64,000 bases of DNA from Candidatus Colimorpha pelethequi (GCA_018064245.1 JAGHVO010000036.1:1-64000); one strand, 5' to 3'; shown: positions 9,266-18,378, counted from the stretch's first letter. Translations and numbers: made by a program. Notes: generated by a model from the sequence alone, not told the origin.

Positions 9266-10720
9266 CTATTTCAGTGCCTTGAGGATGGCGAGCGTCTGGT
9301 TCCAGAACATCTCAACGGTTTTGATTTCGATACGCTCGTCGGGGCTGTGGACGCCACGCAAGGTAGGACCGTAGGAAATCATGTCCATCTTGGGATACTT
9401 CTCCCCTATCAAGCCACACTCCAAACCGGCATGGATAGCGCGCACGACGGGGTCTTTGCCATAAAGTTTTTTATAGACATCCACACCAACCTTCAGCACG
9501 CGACTGTTGGGGTTGGGAGTCCAACCAGGATAGCCGTCGCCATGGCTTACATGTGCGCCAATCATGCGGAAAGTTGCCTCAATCTTCTGCGCTGCGGCAT
9601 ACTTGGCGCTCTCTACCGAGCTGCGCTGACTGGTGGCGATATGAATCTGCTTGCCATCCATCTTGACGGAAGCAAGGTTCGTAGAAGTCTCAACGAAATT
9701 GGGTATCTCGCGGCTCATTGCCAACACGCCGTGGGCGCAAGCGTAGAGTGCGTCCAAGAGGTTATACTGAGTCTGACGGTCGATGAGACATTCAGGCTGG
9801 TCGATAGGCTGGAGTTCGATTTGCAGACCAGGTTCGGTGGAGCGGAACTCGAATTTGATCTTCTCGGCGAAGTCCTTCACCATAGCGCAAAAACGGGCGT
9901 CATATTCCTCAGCCACTACGATGTCGGCCCAAGCCTCTCGGGCGATGGCATTTCTCAAGTTGCCACCATCAATACGAGCCATTCCGATTTTGCAGTCCTG
10001 CGTACCATTCCAAAGGATACGGGTAAGCATCTTGTTGGCGCAGCCAAGGCCCTTGTTGATGTCGTCGCCGCTATGGCCGCCTTTCAGGCCATATACACGT
10101 ACGCGATAGGACTTTTCGCCAGCGGGAACAGGACGGGTGGTATAGTCGATAGCCACCGTGGTGTCGATACCGCCGGCGCAACCGATGCAGTATTCGCCCT
10201 CGTCTTCGTCGTCGAAATTGAGGAGAATCTCGCTCTTCAGCCAGTCGGTAGCCAAGCCGTTGGCGCCCGTCAGACCCGTTTCCTCATCAACGGTGAACAA
10301 AGCCTCCAGCGGGCCATGTTCCAGGGAGTTGTCGGCGAGAATAGCCAAAATGGCGGCAACACCAATACCATCGTCAGCGCCCAGCGTAGTGCCGTCGGCG
10401 GTAAGCCACTCACCATCGAGAATCGGCTGGATGCCATCCTTCAGGAAATCAAACACCTTGTCGCCGTTTTTTTCGCACACCATATCCATGTGAGCCTGAA
10501 GGCAGACGCCAGCGGATTTTTCATAGCCCTTGCTGGCAGGTTTGCGGATAAGCACGTTGCCCAAGCTATCGCTCAAGGTCTCAAGACCGAGGTCCTTGCC
10601 GAATTTTTGCAGATAGGCAGAGACCTTCTCTTCATGCTTGGAAGGACGTGGAATCTGCATGATTTCATCAAAATAGCGCCATACATTGGCAGGTTTTAGG
10701 TTTTCAAAAACGTTTTGCAT
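9266..10720 (-). CDS. pepD: Aminoacyl-histidine dipeptidase (peptidase M20, PepD)
   Basis: A 484-residue cytosolic M20 metallopeptidase that hydrolyses Xaa-His and other dipeptides. Metal-ligand motifs are visible: QAHMDMV near residue 80, LGADDGIGVA near 118, and FTVDEETGLTGA near 146. The GGHSGDDI segment belongs to the dimerisation (lid) domain. The length matches the family. The upstream gap is a long tract of AAATCTTC/AAATCAAC words. Confidence 0.95.
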   Translation of the reverse strand: MQNVFENLKPANVWRYFDEIMQIPRPSKHEEKVSAYLQKFGKDLGLETLSDSLGNVLIRKPASKGYEKSAGVCLQAHMDMVCEKNGDKVFDFLKDGIQPILDGEWLTADGTTLGADDGIGVAAILAILADNSLEHGPLEALFTVDEETGLTGANGLATDWLKSEILLNFDDEDEGEYCIGCAGGIDTTVAIDYTTRPVPAGEKSYRVRVYGLKGGHSGDDINKGLGCANKMLTRILWNGTQDCKIGMARIDGGNLRNAIAREAWADIVVAEEYDARFCAMVKDFAEKIKFEFRSTEPGLQIELQPIDQPECLIDRQTQYNLLDALYACAHGVLAMSREIPNFVETSTNLASVKMDGKQIHIATSQRSSVESAKYAAAQKIEATFRMIGAHVSHGDGYPGWTPNPNSRVLKVGVDVYKKLYGKDPVVRAIHAGLECGLIGEKYPKMDMISYGPTLRGVHSPDERIEIKTVEMFWNQTLAILKALK

Positions 10721-10750
10721 AAAATATTATTTTTAGTTCATTACATAATT

Positions 10751-10872
10751 CTTCAAATCTCCAATAGTGAATTGTGAATAGGAAGATTCCCTTCAAATCT
10801 CCAAATCAACAAATCTTCAAATCAACAAATCTCCAAATCTTCTAATCTTCAAATCTTCAAATCTTCAAATCT
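10751..10872. repeat. Intergenic word-repeat tract (AAATCTTC/AAATCAAC)
   Basis: About 120 bases made almost entirely of near-repeats of AAATCTTC, AAATCTCC and AAATCAAC, with CACTATTCACAATTCAC-like words on the minus strand. It fills the gap between two minus-strand genes. Similar tracts occur at many other gaps in this window. Confidence 0.85.
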
Positions 10873-12465
10873 TCAATACACGCAATAAACTGTCTTCTTG
10901 ACGAATTGCTTCTTGCCGTCAAGACCGAAGGCCTCAACCACAACGACATAGGCACCTTGATGGATACGGACGCCATTATCATCGGTGCCATCCCAAGACA
11001 CACTGCCATGGCTGCCCAAGGTTGCATTACGCAAAAGATGACGACAGATACGTCCATGCTCGTCATAGATGGTCACATTCGCCATGAGGTCGGCGTCAGT
11101 CAGCTCGTAGGTCATATCGCACAAATCGTTATAACCATCGCCATCTGGAGAAAAAAGTTCTGGTTCAAAATGAAAATCATCCTGCAAAAACAGGAATTCC
11201 TTGCTTTGGGAGTTTGCGAATGTCGGCGTGCCGTATCCAGCCGTAGAAGCTGCCGAATACCAATTGCCCTGAGCGGACGCACTCACATCAAAAGCACGAC
11301 GTTCCAACGCAACCCCTTCGGGATCTTTAATCAGACGGCTATGCATCGACTCATCATAGTCGAAACGATCCATCACCGAAGAGTCTCGCCACACCACCAT
11401 CACCGTTCCCGACGCATCGTTATAGGAAGGCATCGATGGAACCTGTACCAACTTGGACGGATAGCGCACCTGATAGTTTGCGCGCACCCAAGCGGCATCG
11501 GTAGTAAACACCACATAGTCGTGAGGAGCAACTATATAGGAAGTATCCGAAGCGTACAATTTTGAGATTTCGTCGTTTTTCATCTGAGCCAAATAGATGT
11601 CCTTTAAATGCGCAGAATCGTCGCTGTGGTTGTATAATTCCACATAATCCACGCCACCTGCGGGAGGATTGAAAAGGATTTCGCTGACCAACAAATTGCC
11701 CGACTTCACCCATACGGTATCATCAACCTGCGGAGGTTCTTCCACGTCAGAAGAGGACTTTATCACAATGTCGTCGATATAAAACTTCGTGGCATTGGAG
11801 GAAGTGTAGATGCAACAAAAGCCTGCATATTTGGCACGAGCGAAAGCACTGTCGGTACCATAAACAACAGAACCGACAAACGCATAGTCGGGAGCCTCGC
11901 CGCCGACGCTGTCAATCCACAGGTTCCACGTTCCTCCTGGAATGCGTTGCACCCTCACACGCAACTGATTAACAGACTTATTCAACAGGTCGTCGCCGGA
12001 CTTCAGAAACGCCGTATCCGTGGCTTCCGTAGCAGCATGGTCCTCGCACAACGACACAGCCTTCTCCGAACCTCCAATCTTTACGCAAAGCGCCTCCGTA
12101 GCAAACTGCGTAAAACACGAAGAATCGCCATAAAGATAAAACCGAAAATGGTTTTGATTGGAGGGTTTGAAGGAGAGTTTCACCCAAAAAGACCATTCCA
12201 CAGTATCGGCAGCGATAAAATCGTGTCGCACATACAATTTGGAAACACCTTGAACGGTGTCGTACAATTGCAAGGCAGGCTTCATAGCAGCGGGAACCGC
12301 CGAAGATGTTGTGGTACGGAAATTACCCAAATCGCCCAACCATGTTGGATTCACCGACAAATCCCCATCGGAAAAATCCTCACGAACCTGTCCGAAAGAA
12401 ACCTTTCCCATTGATAGAAGGCACATCAGCAAGACGAATCCTATACTTTGCAGTTTCCAATTCAT
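10873..12465 (-). CDS. Secreted protein with lamin-tail domain and C-terminal FlgD-like/T9SS-type domain
   Basis: A 530-residue exported protein with signal peptide MNWKLQSIGFVLLMCLLSMG ending near KVSFGQ. The first part is a jelly-roll-like domain. The middle has lamin-tail (LTD) features (LLVSEILFNPPAGGVDYVELYN). The C-terminus (ELFSPDGDGYNDL...VTIYDEHGRI..WDGTDDNGVRIHQGAY) is the CHU-type/FlgD-like domain common in gliding and type IX secretion proteins. The ORF track starts 24 codons earlier, but a TATCTTTGC promoter box lies between, so M at 12465 is used. Substrate is unknown. Confidence 0.85.
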   Translation of the reverse strand: MNWKLQSIGFVLLMCLLSMGKVSFGQVREDFSDGDLSVNPTWLGDLGNFRTTTSSAVPAAMKPALQLYDTVQGVSKLYVRHDFIAADTVEWSFWVKLSFKPSNQNHFRFYLYGDSSCFTQFATEALCVKIGGSEKAVSLCEDHAATEATDTAFLKSGDDLLNKSVNQLRVRVQRIPGGTWNLWIDSVGGEAPDYAFVGSVVYGTDSAFARAKYAGFCCIYTSSNATKFYIDDIVIKSSSDVEEPPQVDDTVWVKSGNLLVSEILFNPPAGGVDYVELYNHSDDSAHLKDIYLAQMKNDEISKLYASDTSYIVAPHDYVVFTTDAAWVRANYQVRYPSKLVQVPSMPSYNDASGTVMVVWRDSSVMDRFDYDESMHSRLIKDPEGVALERRAFDVSASAQGNWYSAASTAGYGTPTFANSQSKEFLFLQDDFHFEPELFSPDGDGYNDLCDMTYELTDADLMANVTIYDEHGRICRHLLRNATLGSHGSVSWDGTDDNGVRIHQGAYVVVVEAFGLDGKKQFVKKTVYCVY

Positions 12466-12469
12466 AACC

Positions 12470-12478
12470 GCAAAGATA
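12470..12478 (-). promoter_or_regulatory. -7 promoter box (TATCTTTGC), possibly leaderless
   Basis: TATCTTTGC matches the Bacteroidota sigma-ABfr -7 consensus TAnnTTTG. Its last base is only four bases from the ATG of the LTD protein, so the transcript would have almost no leader. Confidence 0.75.
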
Positions 12479-12628
12479 CGAAAAAAAATACAAACAATCA
12501 CAAAACGTCGCTTTCGCGGTAAGAGGTTTTCGCACACATTGTCCTATCTATTACTTCCTATCACAAAATCTTAACAATAATTGTTTGTAAAGAAATTTTA
12601 ACATCCCTGTTTTTTGAATAAAAAATAG

Positions 12629-12637
12629 TAACTTTGC
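12629..12637 (+). promoter_or_regulatory. -7 promoter box (TAACTTTGC) of gpsA
   Basis: TAACTTTGC matches TAnnTTTG, 75 bases upstream of the gpsA ATG. The leader then contains TTAAAACTCAAAACTTAG words. The -33 element is not clear. Confidence 0.65.
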
Positions 12638-12712
12638 ATTTTGTTAGAATACGTACACTACAAAAACTCATCACTGCTACATAAAGCTTAAAACTCAAAA
12701 CTTAGAACTCCA

Positions 12713-13702
12713 ATGATAGGACTACTTGGAAGCGGCACTTGGGCGACAGCCATCGTAAGTGTGCTACTCGAAGACAAGAAAAGAGAAATCAACTGGTGGG
12801 TGCGCGAGCCAGAAATCATCGAAGGCATCCGCAACGAACACTGCAATCCCGTTTATCTCAGCGAAACCGAACTCGACCCCAACAGACTACACATCAGCGC
12901 CGACATCAACGAGATTGTTGCGCAATCCGATGAAATATTTGTTGTCGTTCCATCAGTATTCATCCACAAAGCACTCTCGCAGTGCGACCCCGAAATGCTC
13001 CGCACCAAGGCGTTTTGCTCAGCCGTCAAAGGCATCATTCCCGAGACCAACGAGATTGTGACAGACTATCTCCACAACGCCTATGGCATTGACTACAACA
13101 ACCTTTGCATCGTCAGCGGGCCATCGCACGCCGAAGAAGTAGGACGTCGCAAGATGACCTTTCTTACCGTTGCGTCGTCCAACAACCAACTGGTGGAGTC
13201 TATACGCGGAAAACTGGAATGCAAATATATCCGCACCACCGCTTCAAACGACATCCAAGGCATCCAGTATGCCACCGCAATGAAGAACATCTATGCCGTT
13301 GCCTCGGGTATTTTCTACGGTCTTGGCTACGGCGACAACATGGTTGCCGTACTCACCGCCAATGCACTGAAAGAGATGGAGTCGTTTGTGCGCACGATGG
13401 TGCCTGACAGCGATCGAAGCATTACCGACCTTGCCTACCTCGGAGACTTGCTGGTAACGGCCTATTCTCAGTTCAGCCGCAACCGCACTTTCGGCTATCT
13501 TATCGGCTATGGTCGCAGCGTTGCTGCCGCCCAGTTGGAGATGAAAATGGTTGCAGAAGGTTACTATGCCGTCAAGTGTATCGAACAGATGCGAAAAACC
13601 GCTCATGTTCCAATGCCCATCGAGCAGGCCGTCTATCAAATTCTCCACGAACACGGCATTCCCAGCAAAGTGATGAAACGTGTGATTGATAGCCTTCAAT
13701 GA
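12713..13702 (+). CDS. gpsA: NAD(P)-dependent glycerol-3-phosphate dehydrogenase
   Basis: A 329-residue cytosolic enzyme that interconverts dihydroxyacetone phosphate and sn-glycerol 3-phosphate for phospholipid synthesis. It starts with the Rossmann motif GLLGSGTWATA. The NADPH-site segment CIVSGPSHAEEV lies near residue 130 and the catalytic lysine region YATAMKNIYAVASG near 190. GDLLVTAYSQFSRNRTFG is also typical. Length is normal. It has its own promoter at 12629. Confidence 0.96.
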   Translation: MIGLLGSGTWATAIVSVLLEDKKREINWWVREPEIIEGIRNEHCNPVYLSETELDPNRLHISADINEIVAQSDEIFVVVPSVFIHKALSQCDPEMLRTKAFCSAVKGIIPETNEIVTDYLHNAYGIDYNNLCIVSGPSHAEEVGRRKMTFLTVASSNNQLVESIRGKLECKYIRTTASNDIQGIQYATAMKNIYAVASGIFYGLGYGDNMVAVLTANALKEMESFVRTMVPDSDRSITDLAYLGDLLVTAYSQFSRNRTFGYLIGYGRSVAAAQLEMKMVAEGYYAVKCIEQMRKTAHVPMPIEQAVYQILHEHGIPSKVMKRVIDSLQ

Positions 13703-13788
13703 CAAAAGTTTGATGTCTTAATCGTTATATTTTAAGCATTTGAAACGTAATCATCAATTATCAATTGCCAATTGTCAATTATTTTTCG

Positions 13789-13797
13789 TATCTTTGC
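13789..13797 (+). promoter_or_regulatory. Promoter (TTG-N21-TATCTTTGC) of the ferredoxin gene
   Basis: TATCTTTGC lies 30 bases before the ferredoxin ATG, with a TTG 21 bases further upstream, which fits the Bacteroidota -33/-7 layout. Confidence 0.75.
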
Positions 13798-13827
13798 AAA
13801 CGTTATTAACCTTAAAAACTAAATACA

Positions 13828-13995
13828 ATGGCTTACAAAATCACTGACGTATGCGCTGCTTGCGGTACTTGTATCGACGAATGCCCCGTTGGAGCTATCT
13901 CCGAAGGCGACATCTACAAAATCGATGCTGACAAATGCGCTAGCTGCGGTACTTGCGCAGACGTTTGCCCCACTGGTGCAATCGTTGAAGCTTAA
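13828..13995 (+). CDS. 2[4Fe-4S] ferredoxin, 55 residues
   Basis: A short gene absent from the ORF track. It encodes MAYKITDVCAACGTCIDECP..., with two CxxCxxCxxxCP clusters (CAACGTCIDECP and CASCGTCADVCP), each binding one [4Fe-4S] centre. It is a clostridial-type low-potential electron carrier in the cytosol. It is monocistronic, with its own promoter upstream and a strong hairpin terminator just downstream, which suggests high expression. Confidence 0.95.
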   Translation: MAYKITDVCAACGTCIDECPVGAISEGDIYKIDADKCASCGTCADVCPTGAIVEA

Positions 13996-14014
13996 TCGCT
14001 GATTAGATTTATCA

Positions 14015-14046
14015 AAAAAGAGGATGTCCTGGGACATCCTCTTTTT
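14015..14046 (+). terminator. Intrinsic terminator after ferredoxin
   Basis: AGGATGTC/GACATCCT stem with loop CTGG, extended by AAAAAG/CTTTTT pairs and followed by a T-rich stretch. The core stem sequence recurs in the secA terminator at 35561. Confidence 0.9.
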
Positions 14047-14099
14047 ATTTTGTCTCAAAATTTAGCGACCAAAAACGTTTCCAACTTCCCAGTCACTAA

Positions 14100-15128
14100 T
14101 CACTGATTCTCGTAATGCTGGATTTCATCGTGGAAGAATTCCAGTTGCACGCCAGCCTGACGGAAGAGTTCCTCACTCTCGGCACCGCTATGGTATTTGC
14201 GCTCACAAACCACGCGTTTGATGCCGCAATTGATGATGAGCATAGCACAAGTACGACAAGGAGTCATACGGCAATAGAGCGTGGCGCCTTCCAGGGCGAT
14301 GCCCCTGCGGGCAGCCTGGCAGATGGCATTTTGTTCGGCATGGACAGTACGCACACAATGGTTGCTGATGGAGCCGTCCTCCTCGATGGTTTTGCGGAAC
14401 AAATGTCCCACTTCGTCGCAATGAGGCAAGCCTGCGGGCGATCCTACATAACCCGTAACTAACAACTGTCGATCCTTCACGATAACGCAGCCGCTACGTC
14501 CACGGTCGCACGTGGCGCGACGGGAAGCCGCATTAGCCAATTCCATAAAATACTCATCCCACGAAGGACGATGATATGTGATCTGTTTCAACACCTCTTC
14601 CACCTGCTTGTGCAAATCCTCAATGCTGCCGCCATTGTCGAATCGGAAATCGGCCTGCTCGATGCAGACCCTCAGATTCTGCTTGTTGGGGTCATCAGAG
14701 GTCATCTCACGTTGCTCGTTAGCAATGAATGTCTCGTACGACACATGGTCGGTTTCCGAACCACGCAGCACGGCACGCTCGTAGCGTACCTTGGGGTCGG
14801 CATCTACGGCAAAGAGGTAGAAATTGGGCTTGCCACGCAAAGCGGCAATCTCACCAGGGGTACGCACACTCTCAATGATGCAGTTGCAGCCAGAAGCCTG
14901 TGCCTGCGCATAGAGTTGCTCTACGATGTAGGAAGGACTATGCTGCGCACGCAAGTCATTGCCAACTTCGGTCATACTGTCGCGGTTGACGGGCATATTG
15001 CGGCGCTTGATTTCTTCGGTAATAAAACTACGCACAGAATAATGGACAAAGCCCTTGTTCTGTACAAGATAATCCACTATGGTACCTTTTCCCGCGCCAA
15101 GCGTACCCGTAATGCCGATGGTAATCAT
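14100..15128 (-). CDS. P-loop nucleotide kinase / dCMP deaminase fusion
   Basis: A 342-residue two-domain protein. Residues 1-185 form a P-loop kinase-like domain with Walker A GTLGAGKGT (8-16), similar in style to nucleotide or dephospho-CoA kinases. Residues 190-342 form a deoxycytidylate deaminase with the zinc motifs HAEQNAI and TPCRTCA, plus GYVGSPAGLPHCDEVGH. dCMP deaminases make dUMP for dTMP synthesis. Kinase-deaminase fusions are also known as phage-defence dC(T/M)P deaminases (AvcD type). Here the neighbours are ferredoxin and purE, so a housekeeping role is equally possible. Confidence 0.85.
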   Translation of the reverse strand: MITIGITGTLGAGKGTIVDYLVQNKGFVHYSVRSFITEEIKRRNMPVNRDSMTEVGNDLRAQHSPSYIVEQLYAQAQASGCNCIIESVRTPGEIAALRGKPNFYLFAVDADPKVRYERAVLRGSETDHVSYETFIANEQREMTSDDPNKQNLRVCIEQADFRFDNGGSIEDLHKQVEEVLKQITYHRPSWDEYFMELANAASRRATCDRGRSGCVIVKDRQLLVTGYVGSPAGLPHCDEVGHLFRKTIEEDGSISNHCVRTVHAEQNAICQAARRGIALEGATLYCRMTPCRTCAMLIINCGIKRVVCERKYHSGAESEELFRQAGVQLEFFHDEIQHYENQ

Positions 15129-15129
15129 A

Positions 15130-15197
15130 AGAGTTTTAAGTTTTAAGTATTTAAGTTTTAAGCCATCCCCTAATCACTAATCACCAGTCACTATTCA
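15130..15197. repeat. Intergenic word-repeat tract (TTTTAAG, TAATCACTA)
   Basis: Runs of AGTTTTAAG units followed by TAATCACTAATCACCAGTCAC-like words fill the gap between purE and the kinase-deaminase gene. Confidence 0.8.
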
Positions 15198-15704
15198 CTA
15201 AACCTTGAACTTATAGCTAAGCTGTGAGAGTTCTTCGTTGGCCTTGACAATCTTTTTCTTGAGACCTTGTTTGTAGGCCGTCAGTTTCTGCATCAACGCT
15301 TCGTCACCCAAAGCCATCATCTGCATGGCAAGAATAGCGGCATTCTGTGCGCCATTGATGGCAACCGTTGCCACGGGAATTCCCGGAGGCATTTGCATGA
15401 TGGCGAAAGTGGCATCGAGACCTTCGAGAACACTACCCTTGATGGGCACACCAATGACAGGAAGCGGAGTTTCGGCGGCAATCACGCCAGGCAGAGCGGC
15501 AGCCATTCCGGCACCAGCGATGATGACCTTGATGCCACGCGACTGTGCGTTGCGGGCAAAATCCGACACCTCAGCAGGTGTACGATGAGCAGAGAGGGCG
15601 TTCACCTCGAAAGGAATCTCCATTTCTTCAAAGAACTGACAAGCCTTCTCCATAACGGGCAGATCAGAAGTGCTGCCCATAATGATACTTACTAATGGAG
15701 TCAT
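15198..15704 (-). CDS. purE: N5-carboxyaminoimidazole ribonucleotide mutase
   Basis: A 168-residue class I PurE, which moves the carboxylate of N5-CAIR to give CAIR in purine synthesis. Motifs MGSTSDLPVM near residues 9-18, SAHRTP near 38-43 and GAGMAAALPGV near 64-75 form the nucleotide site. Length and sequence are typical. The gene is cytosolic and single, flanked on both sides by word repeats. No other pur genes are adjacent. Confidence 0.96.
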   Translation of the reverse strand: MTPLVSIIMGSTSDLPVMEKACQFFEEMEIPFEVNALSAHRTPAEVSDFARNAQSRGIKVIIAGAGMAAALPGVIAAETPLPVIGVPIKGSVLEGLDATFAIMQMPPGIPVATVAINGAQNAAILAMQMMALGDEALMQKLTAYKQGLKKKIVKANEELSQLSYKFKV

Positions 15705-15712
15705 ATTGTTGT

Positions 15713-15790
15713 TTCAAGTTTTAAGTTTTGAGTTTTAAGCTTGCAAATCCTATGTTTCAAGTTTTAAGCTTCAAGTATTAGGTTTTAGTT
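15713..15790. repeat. Intergenic word-repeat tract (CAAGTTTTAAG)
   Basis: Repeated TTCAAGTTTTAAG/TTTTGAGTTTTAAGC units upstream of purE. Similar words in the sense direction precede gpsA and secA. Confidence 0.8.
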
Positions 15791-15823
15791 GCTTTTGCTT
15801 AGACCATTTGTTCCCGCCTCTGA

Positions 15824-17053
15824 CTAAAACACCAGTGCCAACAGCACAAACAGCCAGTGGGCAGAAATACCAGCAATAAGGCCGCCGATTGTGTGCGCTC
15901 CGATAGCCTTGCCAATGAGTTTTCGATAGCCCAGCGAGTCGAGCATGGCGGTATGGGTGCTCAAAAAACCGCTCCAGCACATACCCATAGCGGTGAACAC
16001 TGCAATGGCGTTGTTGTCGATGATGCCTTCTGCGATAAAGCGCGGCACCAGACCGATGGCGGCACCCACTGCGCCCAAAGCGGTGATGGGGAACGAAATC
16101 AAGGCGCCATTCTTGAATCCAAAGAGCCAGTCGAAGATAAACTGTACCTTTTCGGCAAGCCAAGTGATTACGGGCACACCCTCATAGGCGACACCCATAT
16201 ATTGACCATTCTCTCCCGAAGGCCCGAAAGTGAGCATCATCACGATTGTAGAGATACAAAGCACGCCGGGAATGATGGCAAAACCGATGCCCACGCCATC
16301 CTTGCCACCGTCGAGCAGAGAGTTGAGGAAACGCATAAACACGCTGCCTTCGCTCTTGAAAGAAATCTGTTGTTCGTCGCCCGAAGCCTCACAAACAGCA
16401 ACGTCCAATTCAGGATATGCCTTGAGTGTGAAACGCTGCATCAGACGCGTAGAAACAATGCTTCCGATACAGGCGCCAACCAAACCAACCAAAGCGCCTT
16501 TGCCGAAACCGAGTCCCGTCATGAAAGCTATCACCACGAGTCCCATACCAAAGGCCGTACCAAAATTGGTAAGCGAAACCAATTGGTATTTCTTAAAATA
16601 ACGCGCGAAATTCTTGTCCTGAGCCAAGGAAATGATGGCAGGATTGTCGCTCAGAAACGTCATTACCGCACCCAATGCAGCCACACCGGGGAGGTTGTAA
16701 AGCGGCTTCATCAAGACACGCAGGATATTTTCCATCAGTCTCACTACGCCGAACTCCGTAAGCAACTTGCTGATAGCACCCATCAGCACGCAAATTGCCA
16801 TGATGTAAAACACCGTTTCAAGCAACAGATGATAGGCTGTCTGCATGAAAGTGTTCAGCATATTGGGCAGAGTCATTTTCCAAGCAAGCACGCCAAAGAA
16901 CCCCAAGAAGCAGACCAAGAAAACGATTGCCTCAAAGGACCGCTTGTGGGTGAACTTGATAGGATTCTTCAAATGGAACAGACTCTCGACACGAGAGAAG
17001 AGTTTTTCCACTATCTTAGAATAGGAATGGGTAAAAATCGGTCTGGTTTTCAT
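15824..17053 (-). CDS. YjiH-family nucleoside-recognition (Gate) membrane protein
   Basis: A 409-residue polytopic inner-membrane protein with about eight to nine hydrophobic helices. It resembles the YjiH/nucleoside-recognition Gate family, including the segment LSDNPAIISLAQDKNF and the C-terminal GFLSTHTAMLDSLGY. Gate proteins are predicted transporters of unknown substrate. The next gene downstream in transcription is purE; the association with nucleobase metabolism is only suggestive. It ends at 15824, 34 bases before the repeat tract. Confidence 0.75.
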   Translation of the reverse strand: MKTRPIFTHSYSKIVEKLFSRVESLFHLKNPIKFTHKRSFEAIVFLVCFLGFFGVLAWKMTLPNMLNTFMQTAYHLLLETVFYIMAICVLMGAISKLLTEFGVVRLMENILRVLMKPLYNLPGVAALGAVMTFLSDNPAIISLAQDKNFARYFKKYQLVSLTNFGTAFGMGLVVIAFMTGLGFGKGALVGLVGACIGSIVSTRLMQRFTLKAYPELDVAVCEASGDEQQISFKSEGSVFMRFLNSLLDGGKDGVGIGFAIIPGVLCISTIVMMLTFGPSGENGQYMGVAYEGVPVITWLAEKVQFIFDWLFGFKNGALISFPITALGAVGAAIGLVPRFIAEGIIDNNAIAVFTAMGMCWSGFLSTHTAMLDSLGYRKLIGKAIGAHTIGGLIAGISAHWLFVLLALVF

Positions 17054-17088
17054 AATCAGGATTATTGTCTAAACTCTATTCTTTTGCA

Positions 17089-18204
17089 TCAATGTTTTTT
17101 CAACATTTTCAACACATTGATATCCCATGTAACGCCCACATTGACTTTGAGATCGACATCGGTATAGGCATTATCGGTAGTGGCGGCATGGCGAGTTTCG
17201 AAATTTGCCACAAAAGCATGGAAACGAACATCGCGACAGACGGCAGGACGATACTCTACACCAGCGCCATAGAAACCGTAGATTTGTCCAGGCTGAGCCA
17301 GACAGTCCCAAGGTGTAGCGCCGTGGATATAAGCGTCCCACTCATCATCGTCAAGATTTTGCTCGTAGCCACCCTTTACAAAAAGTGTAAGATTGTTGTT
17401 GGGATGGATGGCCAGACGTGAAATCACCGCCCAGTTGGCGTCGAGCTGCGAGGTTGATGAGGCGCGATGCATCAAATCGAGATACATATCCCACTTGTCA
17501 TATACCAATTTGCTGCCCAACGCGATGTTGCTCATAAAAGTTCCGGGGTCTCTCTCCACCATTCCGATAGAATAGAGGGTATGGAAATGGCCCATGTGAC
17601 CCATCCAATACAAGTTATAGGTCAACAGACTGTTGGGACTATAAGGCGTGTCGTGGTGATGATAGGGAGCATTGGCCACCTGAAACATCAGCAGATGCTT
17701 GTTGTCCTTGGAATGGTAGGCTGCGGAAGCCGCAAGTTGGAAGCAGTAGTATTGATCCCAGTAGTAGCCGTTGAAAAACACATCGATAGGAGGTGCGTCG
17801 TATTCAAAGCCACCCACAGCCAAAGCGTCCTTTCCCAAACGAAACGACCAGCGATCGTTCATCTTGTAGTTGAGATAGAGGAAATCGGTGTTGTCGAAAA
17901 ACCTAACATGGCCCGCATTGGCGACAATACGTTGGCGATAATAGTAAGTAAATCCGCCACCTAAATCGCCACCCATGTGGATGTTGAAATATTTGCCTAC
18001 GAAGCCATAAGGATTCTCATCATTGACATCAAAACCCGAAGCGACAGGGGTCTGCGTATGAAGATGATTGAATTCAAAGTCGGCACGCGCTTCGAGACGT
18101 AACACATTGAGGAAGTCGGTCGCAGAAGACTGAGCATTAGTCTGATTAACAGCGACAAGCAATGCGCCCAGCATTGCCACGGAAAGTAGTCTTTTTGTTT
18201 TCAA
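17089..18204 (-). CDS. Outer-membrane porin-like beta-barrel protein
   Basis: A 371-residue exported protein with signal peptide MKTKRLLSVAMLGALLVAVN...NAQ. Alternating aromatic strands follow (GGGFTYYYRQRIV, FLYLNYKMNDRWSFRLGKD), ending in VTWDINVLKMLKKH. The layout resembles phosphate-selective or OprO/P-type porins. The start is a TTG at 18204: the longer ORF start at 18276 lies upstream of a clear TATCTTTGC box at 18239, so it would not be in the transcript. Substrate is unknown. Confidence 0.8.
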   Translation of the reverse strand: MKTKRLLSVAMLGALLVAVNQTNAQSSATDFLNVLRLEARADFEFNHLHTQTPVASGFDVNDENPYGFVGKYFNIHMGGDLGGGFTYYYRQRIVANAGHVRFFDNTDFLYLNYKMNDRWSFRLGKDALAVGGFEYDAPPIDVFFNGYYWDQYYCFQLAASAAYHSKDNKHLLMFQVANAPYHHHDTPYSPNSLLTYNLYWMGHMGHFHTLYSIGMVERDPGTFMSNIALGSKLVYDKWDMYLDLMHRASSTSQLDANWAVISRLAIHPNNNLTLFVKGGYEQNLDDDEWDAYIHGATPWDCLAQPGQIYGFYGAGVEYRPAVCRDVRFHAFVANFETRHAATTDNAYTDVDLKVNVGVTWDINVLKMLKKH

Positions 18205-18238
18205 AACGTTATAGTTTTCTTTATATAATAATGAACTT

Positions 18239-18247
18239 GCAAAGATA
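18239..18247 (-). promoter_or_regulatory. -7 promoter box (TATCTTTGC) of the porin gene
   Basis: TATCTTTGC ends 34 bases before the TTG start at 18204 and rules out the upstream ORF start. Confidence 0.75.
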
Positions 18248-18378
18248 CGAAAATAGTGCGACTTATGAATCAACAATTTGATTTTAGACCGAAGATACTT
18301 TCAAGAATTGCATTCAGCGACCGAAAACCGCAAATGCCAGCCACACAAAATCATCATTCTACATGCACAAAACGCCAT

